64,000 nt of DNA, from contig JABAKD010000023.1 of NCBI GenBank assembly GCA_012845835.1, forward strand, positions 27,321,972 to 27,385,971. The letters are read 5' to 3'. Below, piece by piece: positions 33,134-47,111 of the stretch. The notes beneath the pieces are model-generated. The model did not search any database, was not told where the DNA came from, and worked only from the letters and a program-made list of their open reading frames with translations. The translations under genes and the position numbers were made by a program. Position 1 is the first letter of the stretch. Each line of letters begins with the position of its first letter. This DNA comes from Undaria pinnatifida. Lineage: Eukaryota; Sar; Phaeophyceae; Laminariales; Alariaceae.

Positions 33134-35185
33134 GTCTCTTTCGTTTTTTCGGTTTTTGCCGCGTCTTTGTTTTTTGTCTCATTTTGAAAGGAGTCCTTTC
33201 ATTTTTCTGTTTCGATTTCTAGTTCCTATATTCTGTTCCTTGGCTGTTTTTTGTTGTGCTATTCGTGCTTGGTGCCTGGCCTTTCTTTTGTTGCCCCTGA
33301 TCCAGTTATGCTTGTTCCGGTGTCTCTGTTTCACAATATGTGAGCACAAATGTCTAGGATGAAGAATCAGGACGGCCGCTGGATGTACTGACGATATTGT
33401 GGCCTAGAAATATTGGTTCATTGTGAACAAAACACTCGCATACTTCCGCCACCCCATATGTAGAATACCGTGTAGGGTTGATATCATACCACGCTGTTAT
33501 CGTCATTATTTCTGTAAGTACCAGGTACTAGCATGGAAGATCCTCTTGTCACAAGACAACACGAAAATCTTGCCTATAATAGGATCGACTTTATACCCAT
33601 TTTCGGGAAAATTTGGGAGTTGTTGGGGTAGGAGAGGGTGGTAAATTACGATGAGGACTTCTTCACCAAGGCTCGCGGCCACCTCTGGTATCGGCTTCCA
33701 GTGACGACGAAGGCGATTCCCGTTTGCTTTTTTTTTTTTGGGGGGGGTACTGCTTTTTTCGAGCCTAGTGACATTTTTTGTAGATGGATACATGCCTTTG
33801 CAAGAGTTGTTTGCGTGTCGATATGGTAAGCTCGAGCCGACCCTGGAGCCTGTTAGCGAAGAAGTTTCAACGCCGCAAATACCGACCAACCGGAAGATTG
33901 CTGTGCTGCTGCATGTGGAAGTCGTAAGGGCTCATATGTACGAGCGTACTGGCGTGGCCCTGGTGGTCTGATTGACGGTCAGGTACTCGTATTATACGAT
34001 GTAGACATACAGCCTGTTCCCTTTTTTTTTCAATGCCAGTTCCACCTGGAGCCTCCTTGTTATGCTTCAAAACGCCCCGCCCCACTGACAATATTTCTTG
34101 TGCGTGTCAAAGATGGCCTCGCGGACTTGGTGGATTATTGATGGGACAGATTCGCAGGAAGCCACCAGGAAGCGGAGTGGGTATCCGCCTGTCATTCGTG
34201 CCGCTGGCCTGCCTTTTTTGACGCATGTACATGTTTAGGTCGTCCCCCCAGGAGGAATGATGAGGGTGGGGGAGCGAAGGGAGATATGTGTGATCATTTA
34301 ATGTGCTCATGCGAGGTGGTCTCTATCTTGAACCACTTTGGGTCGTGAAAACCTGTGTATAACACCTCTCGTCATGATATGGCAGGATACGCTAGCCGAC
34401 GGGGGACTTATCTCATCATCTTTATTGCAGATATCATGCTCAGAGTATAGCCGATGCAATGCTATCGTGTGGGGGGGCGCGTCGTTGTGCGTGTTGTGTG
34501 AATGCGCTCGCAAGCAAAGGTCAAAAGGCTACGCTTCTTGAACTTTGTCGCGGTCGTCCAACACAAATCTTTACGAATGATACTCGTCGTCAATATTGAA
34601 GCCGTTTTCCAACACATCTACGACACAGATCTCGTCCCATTAGCTCTGTGACAGAGCTCGGGCTGAGAGTAGGGCCATTCCGTTGCTTTCGTGGATGAAA
34701 TGGGTAGTTTTGGGGGTTTATGTCTGTGTGCTACCTGTGTTGGTGCATGTGCGACGTCTCGTGAGATCAGCGATATACGTCGCGCAATCTACTGTTTTTG
34801 TTAGATTGCTATTAACCCAAACTACTCGGAAATAGACTGGAAACCTGTTTATCGTGGCTTCAAAAGGTGGACTCTGCAATTTTTAGGAATTTGGGGTCAA
34901 ACCAGTGGCGTACAAAATGTGGCTTTATAACAATGTCTTCAGGCATCTGTGGCGGGTTTTTTTTAACTGAGCGGGAGTATCAAACGGTGCACTCGTGGCA
35001 ATACCAATATGCCACTTGGTGCGCGAATGGTTCCGCTGTTGGGGGGCTTCCACGTTACAAACAAGGGAAAATAGTAAAGAAGCAAAACTGAATCGGAGGT
35101 GTCAAGTGCCTGTATAAACGTAAGGTACTTTACATATGGGGCAAATGAAATACAGCAGCATGCAAATAACAACGCACGCCTGATT
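33134..35185. other. no assignable gene
   Basis: Starts with T-rich DNA (33134-33350). Several plus-strand frames with possible splice signals occur (for example the stretch after TTTTTTGTAG at 33768-33783, and after TTTATTGCAG at about 34430), but I cannot join them into a protein. G-runs at 33739 and 34470. One TACCAGGTA site at 33519. Confidence 0.25.
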
Positions 35186-35191
35186 TCTACC

Positions 35192-35372
35192 TGTTCTTTT
35201 ACCGCCGCTATATTCTTTCGACTGAGCGGCTCTGAGAAAATGATTTTTGTTTTGCGCACAATCGCAACCTGCCCCGACGTACGCCGCTTTGCCCGCTGCT
35301 TTTCACCTGCATCGTAAATGTTTTCCAACGCGACCATAACGCCGGTGTCGTTTGTCCTCAGCAGTGGGCGTG
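35192..35372 (-). CDS. candidate internal or first exon, unknown product
   Basis: On the minus strand, from an AACAG| acceptor-like site (about 35380) to AAGAACAG|GTAGAA (about 35191), one frame is open and encodes ALENIYDAGEKQRAKRR and VAIVRKTKIIFSEPLSRKN. The Lys/Arg/Glu-rich, helix-prone composition is unlike the shadows around it. An ATG lies at about 35337. No partner exons or family could be identified, and an overlapping minus frame is also open for part of it, so confidence is low. Confidence 0.2.
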
Positions 35373-35379
35373 CCCTGTT

Positions 35380-37347
35380 CTAGCACGCGTCCACCGCGAT
35401 GTGCTTGTTGCTGGGGTATCTCGCTGGTGCTGCCGACACATTTTTGGTGGGAAGCAGCGGAGGGATTGTGTGCATTTGATCAAGAAGTTTTGGTTTCGTA
35501 CATGTACTAACTGAAAGCGCGGCTGTTGCCCATAGCCAACAATCTAGGTACGTGCTTCAGGATTTGGTGTAGGGTTCCGCTGTGCTGTATGATACATATT
35601 GACGCAGTTTGTTGTGCTGTGTGCGGGGGCGCGTTGTGTGGCCACGAGAATAATTTGGTGAAAGCAATTTATTTTGGTGTTGGCGATAGATTGTCCAAAG
35701 GCGCGATTCAATTTTCCGCCGAGGTCAAACTGTAGTCGCGCGCCTGCCATGCTCGGTATTGCGTCAAACGCGAATTGCTGTTAACGTCTATTTTCTGTTG
35801 ACAAAAATGTTCGAGAGTGCCAACTTCGAATCTGTACTTGTATGCACGAACGGGAAATTCCAGCGCCGACTGCCCACGCTTCGCTACAAAACGACACGAG
35901 GCCACGGCACAATGTTTGAATCCACCACGCGCGTCGTCACGAGTACAGTGTTATTTGCACAACGCTTTTGATTATAACCAATGAACCGTCCTGCGCCGAT
36001 GGCCTAATTAATGTACGTCTATTTTCAGAAGCACAAACGAACAGCTTGATTTCCCGGTAGACCCTAGAATCTGCCCGCGCGGATGTTTGAGCGTAGTTTT
36101 CACCCTTTCTCGTTGGCCGAGGACCATTTGGCGGTCCGCAGATCATAATTAACAGAAAAACTAAAAGCGTCGCAGCCACGTCTCTCGCCCGATTGGGGTT
36201 CGGGTTAGATTCGGGGTTAAGGTTAGGGTTCGGGGTTGGGTTGTTTTAGTCTTTGCTCGCACCTTGATATCAAGGATTGCTTCCTGGCCCGCAATCGCGA
36301 TATCCTCACCGCCCCAAAGATCCATGAGAAAGGATAGTCAGGCAGCTTGCATTATCATGAGAAGGCGTTTGCGGACTGGCATGGGCAAGATTCAACGGCG
36401 AAAATTAAATGATGTCAATCTGCGTTTATTGTAGCCGCCGTATCCAAACAGAGTAACAGTTCCCGGAAATATGCTGGCGAAAAATATCGCAGTGGTACGA
36501 TCTAGGGACACCCATAACTATGTACATATGCCAACAGTCCAGCGCTGGGCAACACGGCTTTGCCAAAGCAGATGCCAGATACATCGAAAATTCCACCCCT
36601 GTCGGTCGTTTGGTCTCACGGAGGTGGTGGAGCGTTCGACGTCGACCCCGCTGGGTCGACCTTTGAGTTGTTAGGATAACGAGCCCTCTACCTCCTTCTC
36701 GCGGGCAGCTGAACTATTTTCTTCATAGGGTCGAAGGCTCGGCCCGCGAATGTCTGGGGTGCTTCGGTCGTGCGCCTACTAGCTGTTATCTGGGATTTGT
36801 TCGGATGTGCTACCGTGCCTACTGTGCGCTCTGTACTGTGTACGGCAATCCTGCTGTGGTATCTTCGCGTGGCTGCGTACGTGATCGCTGACCCACACGG
36901 CGGCCCCAATTGTTTTTCTTCGCTTTTTCGCGATGTTGTTCAATTTTTAGTGCCTTCTTTTTTGTTTGTCTTAGAGGTGGCAGATCGTGATTTTAGTGAG
37001 AATGCACGATTAAAGATAGAAGCATAGTAGTCCCAGCGACCACTCATCGCCCTATTTATTGTTGTTTTTGCTTTTCCTTTCTGTCGCTGTTTAGACGTGC
37101 CCTTAACGTACCTCCCTGGTAATGCACTTGAAGAAAGAAGCTGTGTTAGCCCTGGCTTATTGCACTATAACCAAGGGACCATCGTCTGTGTAACGGCAAA
37201 ACTCGTGCTGAAGTGTTTTGGGGTTTTACAAGGTATGCTGTTCCCTAAGACGCATGTGACGACATGCCGATTGTTTGGAACACGTTGTCGACATCGTCCG
37301 TTAAATATGGCGTCCCGTTCTCCCTTATTTGGTGCCGACACTTGCAG
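35380..37347. other. no assignable gene; likely upstream of or within introns of the kinase gene
   Basis: The kinase exons that follow need N-lobe exons (glycine loop, VAIK lysine) on the plus strand upstream, but I could not find them here. A short telomere-like stretch is noted separately at 36191-36246. A GTCGACGTCGAC-like palindromic stretch lies near 36638-36660. Confidence 0.25.
36191..36246 (+). repeat. telomere-like degenerate repeats
   Basis: GGTTCGGGTTAGATTCGGGG and GGTTAAGGTTAGGGTTCGGG: about seven TTAGGG- or TTCGGG-like units of mixed length. Too short and impure to be a telomere; an interstitial remnant or a chance GT-rich run. Confidence 0.5.
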
Positions 37348-38690
<1,343 letters not shown>

Positions 38691-38734
38691 GCTACCCCGT
38701 TACGGCCAAGGCTCATACTTGGTATGTAACGCGG

Positions 38735-39000
38735 CCACCCACGTACACACCCAACCATCAACACGCCCACCCATCACCACACCAGTGGTGCGACAGCTGC
38801 TACGCCAACGGGGATGGCACGGCGAAGAATCTTAAACAACACGGCCATCCACCCACCTACTTACTCACCCACGCCCCCATCATCACACCCACCCATCACC
38901 CACCCACCTACACGCCCACCCGCCTCAACCCATCCATCACCAATCTACCCACCTACCGATCACCAACCAACCCACCCGCCCACCCACCCACCCAATAACC
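38735..39000 (+). repeat. CCCACC-rich low-complexity stretch
   Basis: Long runs of CCCACCCACCTA- and CACCCATCA-like sequence on the plus strand, related in composition to the ACCCACC parts of arm A. C-rich with regular spacing, so i-motif or G4 formation on the other strand is possible. Confidence 0.8.
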
Positions 39001-40085
39001 AGTCAGTGGAGACTCCGTGGACAAAAATGCGCATTTAGCTTCAAGCATCAATATAAATGAAGACTCCTCGGAAGGACAACGCCTCACATATTTTTAGAAG
39101 CCCCCTTAAATCCCCCGTCCCATGCCTAACTTCTGTACTGCTGTTGCACTACTCCTGTAAGTACATATCAGTATCTACTTTCTGCTGGTGCCTTCGTACG
39201 TATCCGTACATACTGCTGCACCAAGTACGTGTCTACGTACCTCCCACGGCTGGATGATAGCATACTGATGCCTGATACCTTGGTGGATGTCGTAGTGTAT
39301 TTCGTGTTTAATTTCTGCTGTACAGCTGCTTTTCGTAGTACCCACTGCTGTTCGTACGTACCAATACCTATTTTCTACTGCAGTATGTACCTTTCTATAC
39401 TGCTGCATGTATGAGCCGCTGTTGCACCTACTGCCCGCTGTACGTACGTGCGTACTGCTGCAGTATGTTTGTACGCATCTCCGTCTCACTTTTGTATGAC
39501 GTCATACCGTACCTGGTACCTGTTACGTGATACCAACCAAAAACCTCCCATCGTCACACTCACCCCCATCCCGGGGACGAGCAGCCCGTCTATGGGAGGC
39601 CGCCTTTCGACGCTCCCCACTGCGCGTCGTCGCGGCAACCCCGCCGGGAAGACGTACTGTTGGGCCTGCGATTCTGTGCGTATCGACCACTAAAAAAACG
39701 CGACAACGACCAGCCAAAAAAAGTCATTCCCGCCAAAAGCCGACGCCTCCACCCACCGTGCAATTACTTGATGTAGGTGTATAAAATTCTTGATTTTTTA
39801 AACGCCATGATGCAAGAGATTGCGCATGAAGCTTCAACTGAGAGTTTGGGTACGTCTCCAGACCCAATACATTCAAATGATGGTTAATGTTTTCGTTAAA
39901 TTGGAAGAAAATAGAGTGGAAATCGCCCAAAAACTGGCTATTTTGGGGTCATTTCCATCCACTTGTGGCTAATCTCCACATCATGAGATGTAATCGGTGC
40001 AAATACTTAACCACCATCTGAGTTGGGTTGTGTCGCATCTACTAAAATAAACCACGCTTGATTTCATTACGTCGGGGCGGATGAT
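39001..40085. other. CAGCAGTAC/GTACGTAC-rich DNA and a CATCCCGGGGACGAG repeat
   Basis: 39120-39530 is dense in CTGCTG, GTACGTAC and TACCTGGTACC-like words. A dispersed segment starting ATCCCGGGGACGAGCAGCCC (about 39570) is repeated at about 41403 (ATCCCGGGGACGAAGCAACC) with following TTTCGACGCTCCC. No gene. Confidence 0.45.
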
Positions 40086-40116
40086 CATGCCTTGCGCATA
40101 ATTTGGGAAAATTGGA

Positions 40117-40351
40117 AAAGCCCCGCATGGGCCGCGGGCAAAAAAGGCAGACGCGCAACGACATCCAAGCGCTTACGATGGGAGCACCGGTGGGAACACC
40201 ATCCAAAGAGCGCTGGGTTGCGTAGTCCACCGACAAGTGCGACGCGACGGCCTCGAGGCGTCCGTGGCATGCATGGACAGAGCGTTGCAGGAGCGGCACA
40301 AAAGCCGCGCACAGGCAGCCGATGCGGAATTAGTAGCAGCAGGATTCAGGT
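40117..40351 (+). CDS. candidate exon, unknown product
   Basis: One plus frame stays open from about 40107 to AGGATTCAG|GTACC (about 40351/40352) and encodes RRDGLEASVACMDRALQERH followed by KSRAQAADAELVAAGF, an Ala/Glu-rich, coiled-coil-like stretch. No ATG with context or family match. A minus-strand frame also covers it. Weak. Confidence 0.15.
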
Positions 40352-41779
40352 ACCATCCTTTTCCCCCGAGTACGAGCATACGCGCTCGGGTCCGAATCCC
40401 GAACCCGAGTCCTCTGTGCTCGAGCGTCGGAGCCGAGCCCGAACCCTTTTCGCTCGATTCGGAGATGAACGATACGCTGTCACTCACCGAACTTCCTTGC
40501 GCACCCGTGTCTCTCGGTTGCATCGCATTTACTGATACATACAGCAGCAGAGGCAGTACCAGGTAATATATATGTAGGTGTAACATTAAGAGTAGTAGTG
40601 CTCGTATCGTATTCTATAATAACTTGTTGTATTTCATACCTGGTATATACCAGATGTATGTAAAATGCTGCAACGTCTATAAAATATCTGGGTACCATGT
40701 ATTCGTTAACCTGTAAAAAAGCATCCCGCCCGATAGTTCAAAGGGTTTCTGATGATGTGCATAACAATCTGGTTAGTTTTTATTGGTCTGGTGATGATGG
40801 CATTATTCAAACTAAGAACGTCCTAAACCACTTTTTTTGCCCCAGAAAATGCAGAATCGCAGGCCTAACTGTACACACCACGTTGTGTTCGCGAAAAATG
40901 GGAATAATAGCCGCCACGTCGCTCGCGTTGAGTCGCTCTGTCAGACAAGCCGTCGATCGCCCGCCGCCGCCTTTACGCCGTCAATTACTTTAAACCGAGC
41001 GACGAAGCCAAGCGATTGAGGGGCCGTCTTTGTTTTACCTGCTTGCTGTATGTGCGTACCGATACCTACTTTCTACGGCTGTATGCACCGCTGCTGTACC
41101 TGCTGCCTGCCGCATATACTTGCCGGTACCTATGGTACGTGTGTTCGCACCTCCCACTCACTGCTCTATGATACTTGTACCTGGTACCTACTGATACCAA
41201 GCTAAAGGAGCACCCCTCCCTTCGTGCCCCCCCCGTCCCTCCCGGGAACTGATAATCACGACTGCATAGTCGTGATTTAAATCACGACTACAGGGGCGTT
41301 TGGGAGCCATCCCCGGGTTTCACGCCTTGCATAAAGAAAACAGAAAAATAAAGCGCAGCAGACAGCCAGTAACTACAGCAACACAGCAGATGACGCGATT
41401 CATCCCGGGGACGAAGCAACCCATCCCCGGGAGGCCTACTTTCGACGCTCCCTACTCGTTCTGAGCGTGCGCGGCGTCGCTGCAACCCCATCGAGATGGT
41501 GGACTGTTTCCTGTGCTTCTGCTGTACGTACGCACCGGTACGTACGGCGTGCGTCTAGTATGATTCGCGTCTATGGTTTTGCTGTTGCTGACGCCGCCCA
41601 CTTAATGCACTCGTACTTGCCTGCTGACATATCCTTGTGTGTAAACTTGAATGTCGTATGATGCGCTAGTGTGATATAGTACACCTGACATTTTAAGCAC
41701 TGTGGAACAGCAGGGCAACGCATATAGCCCTGCTCAACAGTAAAAAAGCGGCCCACAAAAGAAATCGAGAAAACGCGAG
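40352..41779. other. no recognisable gene; dispersed repeat and TACCWGGTA sites
   Basis: TACCWGGTA sites at 40557, 40637 and 41178. Second copy of the CATCCCGGGGACGA repeat at about 41402-41510. A hairpin lies at 41254-41292 (listed separately). Confidence 0.35.
41254..41292. repeat. nested palindrome
   Basis: ATCACGACTGCATAGTCGTGAT forms a 9-bp stem with a 4-base loop and is followed by TTAAATCACGACT, a further copy of the same half, so alternative hairpins are possible. No T-run follows and it is not a bacterial terminator. Confidence 0.8.
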
Positions 41780-42900
41780 CTGTAACTGCTCGACGACATA
41801 ATGCTGATTATCGCCAACTCTGTCTACGTACATACTTGTGTTGTCGCGCTCTGATCGGCACGCACGTACGGGCTTTCAGGCTCTAGGCCTCGTGCAGGAC
41901 TGATTATGGTCTGTGCTGTGCTTGTACAGATGCTCGACAACAACATGCTAGTTTGGCTCTCAGCTGAGTGTGTTTTTGTGATTCAAACAGAAGGAACAGG
42001 GAGGTGCAAAAATGAATGTGTACCTGGTACGGCGTATGGACGAGGAACGAAGCGGGCACGCGTCCATAGTTGGTTGAAAACTGATTACTTGCATATTTCA
42101 AGAGCCCCGTGCTCGAGGGAAACAACCCGGACGCCGCATGCATGTATCACGTTGGTCCGAAATAGAAGTGCCGTAGAGAAAGAGCAGTGTTGCATGTTTT
42201 TGAAATTGGACATGAAGGCAAATAAACCATTGTTGTTGGGGTTGTATACTTTTTTCGATCAGCTAGGACAGCTGCTGCCTGTGGTTGTACACTTTTTTCG
42301 GCCTAGCACATTTCGATTTCTTGGTTTGTTTTGAAAAAGGGGACAATGAGCTGTGTAGATGCTCGACGACACGATGAGTCTAGGTCACTCTGTCAGCTTT
42401 TGCTTACGTTTTCGCTCTCTGATGGGCACTTGCGTGTTCTTTTCCATTGTGCTGGGCCGATTGTGCTGTGCTGTGATTGCAGTAGATGCTCGACATCATC
42501 ATGCTACCTCACGAGCTGGGTGTGCTTGTTGTGTGATTTGCATAAGCAAGTGCATCAATGTGTACACACGAAGCTTAACCTACCGCGTACTGGTACATAT
42601 GATTGGTAAAAAACGGGACAGATGAGGCAATCGGGGAAAACCTGGCTGTAAACGCCCGACGACACAAACATGTTGGCTCTCGCCAACTCTGTATACATGA
42701 AACGACTGCGTTGTCGCGCAGCAACCACTACTATACTCGCGTTTTGATGCTTCGAGGACTGAGTGTGCTGTTCTGTGCTGTTATGTGTTTGTGGTAGATG
42801 CTCGACGAAAAATGCTGTGGGCGGATGTTACTGTTGTGATTTTGACCAAAAGAAGCACATGCAATCGCAAAGGTATGGTCTACAAACGCATCATATTATA
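41770..42900 (+). repeat. degenerate satellite, unit about 145 bp (AGATGCTCGACGAC)
   Basis: The block AGATGCTCGACGAC or a close variant occurs near 41788, 41929, 42357, 42483, 42650 and 42797; the intervals 141, 428 (about 3 x 143), 126, 167 and 147 fit a unit near 145 bp. Downstream of each come CTCTGT.., a TTGTCGCGCTCTGA-like phrase and TGTGCTGT. A single extra unit is at about 45767. No gene. Confidence 0.6.
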
Positions 42901-43439
42901 TCGTACGAGCAAAACAAAGCGTGCATGTGTGATACGTCTTCGTCGCGTATAAAAACGCCCCAACAAAAAAATCGGGACTTGAGTATCGTAAAAATAAATA
43001 TAATCTTTCCTTTGAATCTAAAATTAGTACAGAACCGACGGCGAAAATCAAAGCAAGCGATCTAAGAATGAAGAGTAACGCAGGTCAGCACAAACAAATG
43101 GAACTAAACACGAATCACGATTTTTAACTCGAATCAAGTTTGAAAAAAAAGGAAAAATCGGCGTAAATCAGTGATACCAGCATCAAGTGAAGCGAGTTTG
43201 ACATCCACCTACAGGCGCGCTGATGGCACGAGATAGAGAGCCGCGCGCAGAGCGGAAGAACAGTAATATTCAGAGTAGAGAACTACCGGGCGAGCGTGCC
43301 AGAGCTCCTGAGAGCTGTGAGCCGGGCAAGAAAGTTCGGCCAATCATTAGGGTTGGTTTTGTTTTTTCCCACCCACCCTCCCGCAAATGTGTTGCTCAAC
43401 AGATGGGCAAACGCAGAAGAACGCAGAAGAAGATGCAGT

Positions 43440-44350
43440 GGTCGGTTAGTGATGCAATATTCCCGGTCGCACGGGCCGTGAGAAGCGGAATCATCACATT
43501 GAATAATTGCCTAGCAACCGCGGTGGAAACGGATGGAAGCGGAACCACCCGCGAGCACGAGTATGTAGCGGTCGATTAGCGGTGGCGCCATCCCGATCGC
43601 ACGGGCCGTTACAAACGGAATCCCTACATATTTTTTCGTCGCGTATGGGGTCGGCAGGATTCGTCGTTTTTCCACCCATCCTCCCGTCAATGACCACTGT
43701 TGACGGGCAAACGGAGGGGAAGATGATGCATTGGTCGATTAGTTACGGCTCAGTCCCGGTCGCACGGTCCGTCTGAAACGAAATCATTACATAAAATAAT
43801 AGGTTGGCTTTCGTGGTGGGTTCCCAGCAGAGAGCGGGCCGTTAGAAACGGAACCACCCAAAAGCACGCGTGTGTGGTGGTCGATTAGTGATGACGTCAT
43901 CGTGAAGTGATCGCACGGGCCGTTAGAAACGGAATAACTGCACTTACAATTCGTCTAGCAATCGTGGTGGGTTCCCGGTAAGAACGGGCCTCTAGAAACG
44001 GAACCGCCCGAAAGCACAAACACGTTGTCGATTGCTGGTGGCATAATCCCGATTGCACGGACTGTTAGAAGCGGAATCATTACGATTTATAATCCGATTT
44101 GCGGTGAGTGTGAATCCCCGACATGAGCGGGCCGCATGGAACGGAAGAACCACCGGTAAACACGCGCAGGTGGTGTGGCCGGTGAGCTGTGATTTTCACG
44201 ATCGCATGGACCGTTAGAATCATTGCGAATAATAGCGTTGGTAATCGTGGAGGGTTCTCGATATCAGCGGGCCATTGGAAATGAAAACACCCCGAAAGCA
44301 CCCACAAATATTGGTAGATGAAATGGGGACCCGATCGCCCTGGCCGTTAT
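43440..44350 (+). repeat. degenerate satellite, unit about 130-165 bp (GATCGCACGGGCCGTTAGAA)
   Basis: GATCGCACGGGCCGTTAGAA or variants occur near 43465, 43593, 43757, 43909, 44051, 44200 and 44332. A second internal block, AGCGGGCC..TAGAAACGGAACCACC, alternates with it, so each unit contains two related half-units. A plus frame of about 118 codons upstream (43223-43579) partly overlaps and is not supported. Confidence 0.7.
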
Positions 44351-45366
44351 AAGCGGAGCCACGTGGACCTTTTAGCAGTTTTGAGGGTACCGACATGAGC
44401 GGTTTCTCTGGACTGCACACAAAACAAGGAAAGGGAGGGGGGGGGGCTCCACGCTTGTAGCACGAGCGGAGGGAGATCAGCCGCGTTTTGACATAGGTTA
44501 AGGGAAAGGTATAAATGAGAAAAGGGAGCGCCGCAGCCCTTTCCGCCCTATTTCGCTACTTGGTTCAGGTGTAGGCAAGGCATATGCAAGCTGGGGATGG
44601 AAATAGCTCAGCCGCTCCGATAACCTTGCTCTGGGGGCATTTAATAGAAGCATCTTTCGTGGAAGTGACATCCAAAACGTGCGCACCCGCACGCGTACGG
44701 TATTGTACTCACTCGTACAATTTTTTTTATATATATTTTTTCATACACATGTACTTTCCAGCTTCTGTAGAAGCTGTGGTCACAGGTGTCGTCCTTTCTC
44801 CCCCCCAATATTGCCTTCAATTTTTTATCGCGCATAGGGTTCAGCAATCCCGCTCCTCGTCGATTTTTCATCCAGTGTTGCTAGCTCACGCTCTCGCGCT
44901 TTCCGCAGGTCATTTTTTTGTGCACAATAATAAGTCCCCACGAAATTATACGAGTATGCACTCGGGGGAATTCGAACTCACGAATCTGACCTATACCAGG
45001 CTCGAGGATAACCTGACACGCCGCCGGGACGAAATATGTGATGATGAACAATAAGAGTGGCATTTTATGGGGATGGTATTATACACTCGAGATCGCACAG
45101 AAATGAAGTATACTGAAGTATCCCGGGTAATGGCGCAAGGTTTTTCGGCCACTCGATATTCGGGAAAGAAATGGACATCTTGTATGATATGCGAATACAT
45201 ATAGGCACACCTTGACCGAGGAGAAGAACGCCTTTGCCACCCACTTATTTCCATAGCGTGCTGTCATCCGTCGGTGTGAATGCGGAGAAAGAGGTATTGG
45301 AGAATTGCGTTGTTGAGGTATAAATTGTTGTTTCTCAGCTCGTATTAATGATATGTGGTTGCCGTC
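44351..45366. other. no recognisable gene; one weak tRNA-like segment
   Basis: On the minus strand about 45030-44962 contains GAGTTCGAATTCC (B-box-like) without a good A box. A minus-strand ATG near 45267 opens MTARYGNKWVAKAFFSSVK before a GTGTGC that could be a donor; unsupported otherwise. Confidence 0.25.
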
Positions 45367-45521
45367 ATGTTTTCGTTAGTCCGTCACGAGGACCCAGAGG
45401 AAATACAAGAGGAGAATGATAGCAAGAAGATAAACGAGCGCACGTTTGCTGCCTGTCAGATAAAGAATGTCCAGTATATTCCTAGAATAATAGTGATACG
45501 CACACTTGAAGAACACCCAAC
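45367..45521 (+). CDS. candidate first exon of a spliced gene, unknown product
   Basis: ATG at 45367 opens a charged frame: MFSLVRHEDPEEIQEENDSK, then NERTFAACQIKNVQYIPRII and RTLEEHP, ending at AC|GTAAGT, a perfect splice donor; unspliced it would stop at once (ACG TAA). A pyrimidine-rich acceptor (TTTTTTTCACACGTACAG|GATC) lies near 46080, and joining there would give only four more residues before a stop. A minus-strand frame of 82 codons covers the same DNA with a hydrophobic end, but I prefer the plus strand because of the donor. No family recognised. Confidence 0.3.
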
Positions 45522-47111
45522 GTAAGTATTTCCTGTATGGATGATATTTACGAAAAAACGGCGATAAACAATCGTAGAGCATGTCTTTGCCGCGATAGGA
45601 AATGAAGGCGAACCCTTGGTGCATCAGTAACTACATCATTGTTGTTTGTTTGGGTGGGGAAAAGCCCATCACCAAACCAACTGTTTGTAAAGTGGTTGAA
45701 TCACTACTTTTTCATGCCGGGCGAAACTTATTTTTTTTTCGTTCGGAGAACACAGCGAACGGTGTTAGATGCTCCATGATAAACGTGGTGGCCCCGGGCG
45801 ACTCTGTGTGCTTAATTGCGTTGTTGCGCTCTGACGGGTACGTACGTGCTTCGCTGCTCTGTGCAAGGCCAATTGTGCTGTTCACTGTGCTTGCGGTAGA
45901 TATTCGGTGGTGGTCTGGCTATCGGTGGTTAGTGTGTGCGTGTGTAAAGTAGAAAGTTAAAGAATACCTATTTACGTAAAACAAGGGCTCCGCGTTGGTG
46001 CTGGCATTATCTTCGGATAGGCAAATATTCGTGTGCTTTTTTTCTTGTCTAACATATTTAGTTTTTTTCACACGTACAGGATCAACTATTAATACATGCC
46101 AAAGATGTACAAGTGCATTGCATGCCAAGTGTTACAGCAGGATAGATGAAGACAACGCCAAGTATTGACGGAGGGAGTTTATTGTCACGATTGCTATCGC
46201 ATTTATTTTTTCTCTCATATAAACAAAAAAAAAACCGTTTTTCTTCGTTTTATCCCACTTGGCAATAGGTCGTCCCTATTTGCAACAGCATACAGGCGCA
46301 AACGTTGATCATTTCATGATACTGGAGGCACTGGAGGCCTTGACTGCAATATGAAGTATTTAGCGTTCACATGGTAGTGGTTTCGCACCAAAATTCAAAG
46401 CCTAGCGTACAGGTACGGCGCATGCCACACTTCTTTGCGAATTGGACATGCTAGGCAACGATTTCGACGATATTTTTTTATCCATTTTTATCTCGCCCTC
46501 CGGCGCGCTGGACTTTGCATTTGAGTATGAAACTATCACTGAATGAAAGCTGCAGTCTTAACGTTTCAGGCTGCCACGACTGGATCCGTGTTGGCATCTG
46601 CAGGGTGTTGGAGTATGTGCCCAAATATTCGTCTGTGAGTTAGGCTTAGTAAAAGAACTTGAGTTTTTGTAAAATTAAGCCAAATGAAATGTGGATTTAG
46701 TCGAGATCATAACCTTTCACCGAAATATTATTAATACAGGATGAGGGCAATTCCAAGAGTACGAATTAAAGTAGTCACAAAGATAAAACATGAATATGCG
46801 CAGTGTCTGCCGAAACAAACATTTGGGATGGGACTCATGCCTGCTTATGCATCAATTCTCTGACAGGCTCGTCTCATTCCGTTATTAGTGTCGGTTCTTA
46901 GGCTCAGTTTTGAGAGTTCTCTATCGGTCTCAGTGGAGGTATTACTATATTTTTCTCAAACTATTTTACTTCAAGATAATATGCAGTTTCTTGTCTAGTT
47001 TCATGGACGTTGATCAAGCTATTTTTTCTGAGACTCGTTTCTGAGTTTCCTTCGTCAATCCCACAGTTGTCATACTCATTAATGATGTTCCTTTGTCACA
47101 GTCTCTCATTT
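45522..47111. other. no recognisable gene
   Basis: Contains one isolated unit of the 145-bp satellite (about 45767-45920). The rest is AT-rich unique DNA, and 46200-47100 has few open frames of any length. Confidence 0.35.

Noticed and set aside
37090..37340. Possible N-lobe kinase exon before 37348
   Set aside because: A short VVDIV-like stretch was seen near 37285 but it has an in-frame stop and no usable splice pair.
45376..45624. 82-codon minus-strand frame with a hydrophobic C-terminus
   Set aside because: Antisense of a charged plus-strand frame that ends in a perfect donor; hydrophobicity is expected from the complement of acidic codons.
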